From Adiantum capillus-veneris (Eukaryota; Streptophyta; Polypodiopsida; Polypodiales; Pteridaceae), in NCBI GenBank assembly GCA_014529385.2, contig CM043942.1:7191001-7255000 (forward strand): DNA of 64,000 nt, written 5' to 3'. Made by a program: the position numbers and the translations under genes. Positions 58,268-64,000 of this stretch are shown one piece after another. The notes below the pieces were generated by a model that had not been told where the DNA came from, searched no databases, and saw nothing but the letters and a program-made list of their open reading frames with translations. Position 1 is the stretch's first letter; each line of letters begins with the position of its first letter.

Positions 58268-59802
58268 TGATCATTTAATATGGGGAAGTGCCAGGGGAGA
58301 AAAAGCTAGAATATTGGTTAAGCTAGCAGACCGGCCACAGTAGGATCCAAAGGAGGGAAAATAGGGATCCAAAGGGGGGGCCATTTGCAAAAGAGCAATG
58401 TGCAACAATGGGCTTAAAATACCCTAAGGTTCAGCCCATTAAGACTTCCAAAATGCTAAGGTTCCAAAATTCAAAGGTTGTGTCCAAAGGCCAAACACTA
58501 GGGAAATTGGATGCTTTGTGTGTGTCACAAAAACTCTTTGTGGATCCCTACATAGGAGGGGGCGAGCCTTGCAAGTAGGGGATGAGAGAGAAACTCACAC
58601 ACACACACACACACACACAAGCTCCCTTTACACAAAGGGAATGAGGGACACATGTCAGCTCCCTAGCCCAGATGCCCACAAGGTGTACCCAATTCCTATT
58701 TGGATGGCCTTGGAGGTGGACCAATGAGAATTAGGCTAGAGTAAATCTAATTTAATTAATTTAAAAATACTTAATAAAACAACCAATAAGAATTAGTCTC
58801 TCTAGAAGACTATTGGACTGTCTCCCAAGAGGACCAATGAGCATTCAACAGCCCAATGGCTTGCCTGATTCCTATTGGCCAGGAGGCAAAGAGGTCCAGT
58901 GAGAGTTTAGTTGAATTAAATAATTACTTAAAGCTCTGACAAAAGGGGAAAGGGGGACACATGTCAAAAGGCTATCACTTATGGTGCTTCATTACCATTG
59001 GCTAAGCCTGATGAGGTCCAATAGGATGCTAGCAAGAGAAAATAGCAAGAGGGGTCGATCAAGAGAGAGAGGGGGCTGATTTTTCAAAGGCATTATCACC
59101 TATATACTCACACTAGCTCATGTGTGAAGTAAAGAAGACTCTCTCTCCTTCTCAAGCTTTAATGGAAAGCTTACACCTACTCCAAGCTTGTGAGAAGGAA
59201 GGCCTACACCAACAACTCTTGGCTTTGTGATGTAAATCCAACCAAGAGCCAAGCTTCATTGCATGCTCATCTCCTCTACCATGCTAATTACTAAGCTAAG
59301 CTATGCTAATATGAGTGATTATGTGAGGAGATGTACATCTTTCTCGTAAGAATACTCCTTCTTCCTCTCAATCTACTCTCATGCCCCGCTAGCTCTCACC
59401 ATCAGGTCTTGGGTCTGAGATCGTGAGGGAATTGATGTCGTGTTTGATAAGTGTTTTGCTTAGTGCATGAAGTTTCCATCTTCATTGCACTAGCTAGTAT
59501 TGAAGGGACATAAGAAATTGTATTGTAAAATGTCTCTCTTGATGGGAGAAACCATAATAGAAAGCCTTTTGGAGGGGGGACCAGCTCCATGCAAATCCGG
59601 TCCTCAACTTTTGTATATTGATTAATTTCTCTCTCTTTTGAAGTATTGTTCATGCTATCTACTAACTAGGTGTTATGCTTTTTGTTGTTTTCTCCACCCA
59701 AGCACTCTTGTTAATCTCATTAGGAATCTATTCTAATAAAATGCTCACTATGTTCATGCTATTTTCTGCTACACACAAGTTACTAGGCCATTAAATGTTA
59801 CA
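58268..59802 (+). repeat. LTR (about 1,535 bp) of an initiator-Met-primed element
   Basis: It starts TGATCATTTAATATGGGGA, shared with the truncated LTR at 18319, and ends AATGTTACA one base before a PBS. CCTATATACTCAC near 59100 may be the TATA region. It includes the CA tract at 58594-58619. No 3' LTR is in the window. Confidence 0.7.
58594..58619. repeat. (CA)n microsatellite
   Basis: About 13 CA units within the LTR. Confidence 0.95.
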
Positions 59803-59803
59803 T

Positions 59804-59815
59804 TGGTATCAGAGC
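59804..59815 (+). other. Primer-binding site for initiator Met tRNA
   Basis: TGGTATCAGAGC, the standard plant initiator-Met PBS, one base after the LTR end. It orients the element to the right, towards gag at 60.2 kb. Confidence 0.92.
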
Positions 59816-60217
59816 ATAAGGTTTTTCTTTTCTTGCTCAAGAAGGGAGGTCCTCAAGCTAGCTATAAATGGTTGGTACTATTTATTGCCCGTGAGTAAGT
59901 AGAATAGAGATTTTTTTGCCTTGCAGTGCGCCTGCCTTTGTGCAGTTAACGGGGCATCATCGTCGAGAGCTATGGTCTTAATAGTGGAGTCCTACGGGGC
60001 TTGCCTATGGCTTAACCACTATTGAGCTATTAGAAGCTTGATAGGAGCCGGTGCTGTTTTGATGTTGAACGACCCTCTCTTCTATTCCTTACAATTAATG
60101 GTATTCAAGCCACAGGTACAGTAGCTTGAGTGCTTTTTCTAAAGGGGTAAATAGGAGTAGCAACTAGGGCTTGAAGTGCTAGTACACCTAAAAAGTTTAC
60201 ACCTAAAAGTTGTTAGA

Positions 60218-61735
60218 ATGGCTGACAATAGTAAAGAGAGTGAAATAAATGTTGATAACTTTGATTTTGCTAATGTGACAAGCTACTAATGATGCCCTGA
60301 TGCTTGTTAACTATCTTGTTTCTAGGCTTCAACAAGCCATGGGCAATCCATCCATCCAAAGTGAAGTGCAACGGCAAATTCGTGCTCATGGGATTCTCCA
60401 AGATCCCCACCATGGCAAGAGAACACCTAGGAAGCCTCCTTGCGAGACCTTCAAAAGAGGTCTCTCTCCGATTTGGGAAGAAGAAGAGGATCCCTATGAA
60501 GGGCTCAGAAATTTGCTCCTTGATGATGCATCTCCTTCTCAAAGGAGAATTCAAGAGCCTCCACCAAAGGAACGAGAAAGAAGTGAGTCTCCCGCCACCT
60601 CGGCGGAGATGGCTCCACGAAGATGGCGGGCTAAACACTCTCCATCACCTCCAAAAAGGAGAAGACCATTGCATACTTCTCCACACCATACTTCAAAGAG
60701 GGATGACAAAAAACAAGAGAAGAAAAAGGCGAGAAAGAGGACACCCTCTTCTAAATCTTCTTCATCCTCTTCCTCTTATGAAAGTGAAGGTCAAGACAAC
60801 AAAGATCAAGGCAAGAAAAAGGCGAGAAAGAGGTCACCCTCTTCTCCATCTTCCTAAAATTCTTCATCTTCTGAAGAAAGTGATGGTGCAACCTTTGAAC
60901 CATCAAAAAGAAGAGGCCATAGGAAATCCTATGCCGCGTGGAAGAGGTCGTCCAAGCTCAAGAAATTGAAAGAGGGAGGGAAGAGCATCTCTTTCCTTAC
61001 CTATGATGGCACTTTTGGTGCTACAGACAAAGTCTTGGCCTTTATCCAACAATTTGATGCGGCGTTCGGAGATGAGGTCTTCACGGAGTCATGACATGTA
61101 GCTATGCACTTTCAAAAGTCCACCAGGCAATGGTGGTCTAGCCTATGGGCCAACGATGAAACTCCACAAACATGGAAAGCTTTAAAAGCTTCCATTATGA
61201 AGCAGTTTTTTGCCACCAATGCCAAAGACAAAGTACTCACTGAATGGCGAAGCTTGAAGCTCTCTCCCTATGAATCCATCCACAAATATGTAGACAAGTT
61301 TTGGGACCCAAAACTCAAAGCCACTATCTTCAAAAATTTGGATTTTGGAGAGCAAAAGCAGAAATTTGTGCAAGCTTAACCGAAGAAATGGTGGAGTATG
61401 TCAACTCCCAAAGGCCATGCACCATATCAGGGGTAATACATCATGCTATGGTGGCCTCTCGAATCAATTTCAAAACGGGGGCTAAAAGAAATTCTAAGCC
61501 CACGGAAAACAAGGGTTCTAATGAGCCTAAGGGGAAGGACAATGTCCAAAAGTCTCCTAAGGGAAACTCCAACAAAGCTAAGGAGAAGGGAGTCTACAAA
61601 GGCAAAAATAAACTCTCTCCCGAAGAGCTTGAGCATTATCGCAAGGATAACCAGTGTTTCAAGTGCGGAAAACAAGGGCATGCGTACCGCGCTTGTCCCT
61701 AAAAGAACAACAGCCATGATCCTCCTAGATCTACC
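60218..61735 (+). pseudogene. gag with intact zinc knuckle (initiator-Met-primed gypsy element)
   Basis: A candidate start at 60218 (MADNSKESEINVDNFDFANV) is followed by a frameshift into the 60300-60857 frame. That frame has basic, Ser-rich sequence with the KKKARKR-PSS motif twice. After a stop come FLTYDGTFGATDKVLAFIQQ and the 61104-61379 frame with STRQWWSSLWANDETPQTWK and FFATNAKDKVLTEWRSLKL, the retrotransposon gag domain. In the next frame CFKCGKQGHAYRAC (61655-61696) is a perfect CX2CX4HX4C knuckle. At least two stops and one shift make it defective. Confidence 0.85.
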
Positions 61736-62366
61736 TTGGTCGAAATCCAAGAGGAGGAAACTCACCACAAAGGATCTCCTCTATGCCATGCTTGGGGAAG
61801 GGTAACAGAACATGATGATTTTATTCTCTTTGATCCCAATTCTACTCATAATTTTATATCTATAGAGTTGGCCACCAAGCTAGGCATACAAACCCACGAG
61901 ATGGGAGATGTCCTACCCGCAGATGGTGCTTTCAAGGGGCAAGAAGCTTCAGTCACTCCCTTAATCGGAAAATTGAGGCTCCATGTCCAAAGCTATGTGG
62001 ACAAAGAGGACTTCTTTATCTCTCCTCTCAAGCATGAGGATGTAATCCTAGGGGCACCATGGTTTGATCGCATGGCTGCCAATGTTAAATTCCCTGAAAG
62101 GAGAATCTCCTTTAAGTTCAAGAAAAAAGATATATATATAGATGCTAAGGAAATGGGTAACACTATATCCATTGTACATACACAAGCTTTCAACAAGTCA
62201 ATTAAGAGCTCTATTTCCATGTACATGATTTTTGTTAAAGATTCTCAAAAGGAACCTAATGTTTTAGCAAAAGAAAATATACACAACCAAAAGGAATTAG
62301 AGTTATCCAATTTTCTTAAGGGGTTTCAAGATGTCTTTATTGAAGACATCCCTTGTGAGCTACCTC
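61736..62366 (+). CDS. Protease and start of RT (initiator-Met-primed gypsy element)
   Basis: The 216-aa open frame has the retropepsin-like segment ILFDPNSTHNFISIELATKL, in which the expected D-S/T-G active site reads D-P-N, so activity is doubtful. VILGAPWFDRMAANVKF is the second conserved flap/core block. It ends with LSNFLKGFQDVFIEDIPCEL, the lead-in to chromoviral RT. The RT itself is lost where a minus-strand LTR begins at about 62368. Confidence 0.85.
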
Positions 62367-62367
62367 C

Positions 62368-63290
62368 TTGTGGGACGCATGCCTAACCTCACCATCCTAT
62401 CTTATTGCAGTATTAGCAAGAACCACGATTAATTTGTCAAACCATGGGACAAAGCTGACTCGACTAGTGCATAGAGGCTACAAGAGGTTGTCAATATCTC
62501 GGAAAAAAACTAACAACTTGCATCTAACTCAGGCTACACTCAAGTGACTGAAATCACCAAAAGCCAATCTCTCATCGGCAAGCAAATCACATATGTTACA
62601 GCATCAAATGACATCCAAACGTAATGAAACTTCTAGGACAAGTGTATAAGACCTAAGCACACAGGCCTATGGCCTCAATCCCCACTTTAGGTCAAGTTCC
62701 AATATCGCGATTATTAGCAGTAGTGGATTTTTAACCTAGTCTTTTGTGACCCAGAATGCATCTAAATGCTTATCAATGATGCCCCAATACCCCGCCTATG
62801 CTTAGTTTTTGATTTAAAAGTGTAAATTCCTAGTTACGATGAAATTAGTAGGCCGCAGGTCGGCGACGCCAAAAGCTACGAAATACTGTGAATGGCTTAC
62901 GTCACTGCGTAGAGCTCTTACCTGCATTTGCAATGAAACAAACGCAATCGCAATGTGACAACCGGAGAGGGAGTAGGAAGCGCGAGAAGGAGAGAAGTGA
63001 GCGCCGTTAGCTCATGCTGTGTATTTCTTATCCAAAACTTGTAAAAAACTTACAAAAATTGTCTTTTATACCTTAGCCAAGGTTTTTGAGTGGTCAAAAC
63101 TAATAATCTGGAGTTCTACCAAAGCAGGGAATTGACTGGCTGATACAATCTGGAAGCTTGTAGCCCCGGCTCATTAATTACAAAGTTTACCAAGAAAATA
63201 GGAGTTACAATATCCCTGATTTATCAAAATAATAATTGTTTTACAAGGAGAACTCCAAAAAATGGTGTTCGCGTTAGCTTGCTGCTAACA
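62368..63290 (-). repeat. LTR, minus-strand copy of the 39.7-kb LTR
   Basis: The minus strand begins TGTTAGCAGCAAGC at 63290 after a polypurine tract. It matches 39744-40664 throughout, including GGTATAAAAG and AATATCGCGATTATTAGC. Its distal end is cut at the junction with the protease/RT fragment. The short CTTGTGGGACGCATG boundary region could reflect microhomology. Confidence 0.78.
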
Positions 63291-63306
63291 TTCCCCCCCT
63301 CCTCGC
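63291..63306 (-). other. Polypurine tract (minus strand)
   Basis: GCGAGGAGGGGGGGAA on the minus strand, directly before the LTR start. Equivalent to the tract at 39728-39743. Confidence 0.75.
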
Positions 63307-64000
63307 TTGTGTCGTCCCTTGACACAGCTTTATGGGCTGAAGTTGTCTTCGGGTTGACGGCGGACGAGGCGGTCCTTCAGTGCTTCCAGTGCTTTTTGGT
63401 ATCTGATTTTGCGTTCTTTGTCAGGAACTTGCAAAAATTGCAAGGTGACTTGGTTTTTCAGTTCCACCGCTGAGTAGCCTACAAATCTGGATGTGAGGTT
63501 GCTTATCACCGTTGCAAATATCTTCGTTCGCTAGGTGAAGAATCCAGTGTAGAATGCTTCTTCAAAGGCTAGCATATTATGCGATGGTAGGAACATGCAT
63601 CTGGCATAGAATCCGTAAAGGATTTCTTCTGAAGGTTTCCCACTCAGATCATAGCATAAGCCTTTGTACCCTTCTAAGAATGAGAGCCATGGAGCTCCTG
63701 TCTGCTCAGGCTCATTGGAAACCTAGATGCATGTGAGTAGCATCATGAAGATCTTATATAACATTGCATAGGAGCGATCTGGTAGACTCTTGAAGAATGT
63801 CATGGCGCTCGTTAGGGTTTTCACCGTGTATTCTTCCGTTGCTTGGCCTTTCTTTGGAGCTGGCAGCCTCGGGAAATTGAGCCATGTTGGCCTTTTCTTC
63901 TACAGTGCTTCATGCGCTTGCCATGTCCTTACTCTAGGTACAGGACAAAATGTTGGATCCTTCTACAAGGCTGCAGGTGCTCTTGTGAACAGAATCAGGT
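63307..64000 (-). pseudogene. Coiled-coil ORF element, C-terminal domain (second copy)
   Basis: Minus-strand translation gives PVPRVRTWQAHEAL, RPTWLNFPRLPAP, NEPEQTGAPWLSFLEGYKGL, CYDLSGKPSEEILYGF, CMFLPSHNMLAFEEAFYTGF and SRFVGYSAVELKNQVTLQFL. These match the C-terminal domain at about 39.0-39.7 kb with conservative changes. It has fewer disruptions than the plus copy near its end, and runs off the window at 64000. Confidence 0.7.

Overview
The window is plant nuclear repeat DNA with no intact host gene that I can defend. Degenerate PLS-type pentatricopeptide-repeat (PPR) sequence at 29.5-34.0 kb has wording (ILKACGS, KAQKVLEELP, VVSWNALIAG) that I associate with the large PPR families of ferns and other early land plants. 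A homosporous fern is therefore my best guess, by inference only. Nearly every reading frame is broken by stops or frameshifts, so most coding features are called as pseudogenes or element remnants.

Layout. 1.1-2.9 kb: 5'- and 3'-truncated Ty3/gypsy pol (copy A, minus strand), abutting a Ty1/copia integrase-RT fragment (2.9-3.8 kb). 3.8-5.4 kb: a plus-strand LTR, a primer-binding site and a gag-like leader of another element. 5.4-16.4 kb: the best gypsy copy (copy B, minus), running LTR, PBS, long leader, gag, protease, an extra domain, RT, RNase H, a duplicated zinc module and integrase; its 3' LTR is missing. 16.4-19.8 kb: nested LTR pieces with initiator-Met-type PBS. 22.2-23.9 kb: 5'-truncated LINE. 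26.0-26.4 kb: protein-kinase-like debris. 29.5-34.0 kb: PPR pseudogene array. 34.2-34.8 kb: internally deleted chromovirus. 35.6-35.7 kb: probable tRNA-derived SINE. 36.2-39.7 kb: a coiled-coil ORF region ending at a polypurine tract and LTR (39.7-40.7 kb). 40.7-55.7 kb: gypsy copy C (plus), with its RT split by a CACTA DNA transposon (47,918-53,902). 56.3-58.3 kb: LTR/leader remnant. 58.3-62.4 kb: LTR, PBS, gag and protease of an initiator-Met-primed gypsy element. 62.4-64.0 kb: a second, minus-strand copy of the coiled-coil ORF plus LTR.

Most notable: (1) the three arrays of a roughly 280-bp repeat, each repeat carrying a short AT/CG palindrome, in the leaders of the gypsy lineage; (2) a tandemly duplicated integrase zinc module in all three pol copies; (3) a CACTA transposon with exact TIRs and target duplication whose catalytic half is replaced by an array of about 170-bp hairpins flanked by GGTTA-rich DNA; (4) a conserved extra domain between protease and RT; (5) a conserved coiled-coil ORF next to the polypurine tract; (6) a copia-gypsy junction inside RT.
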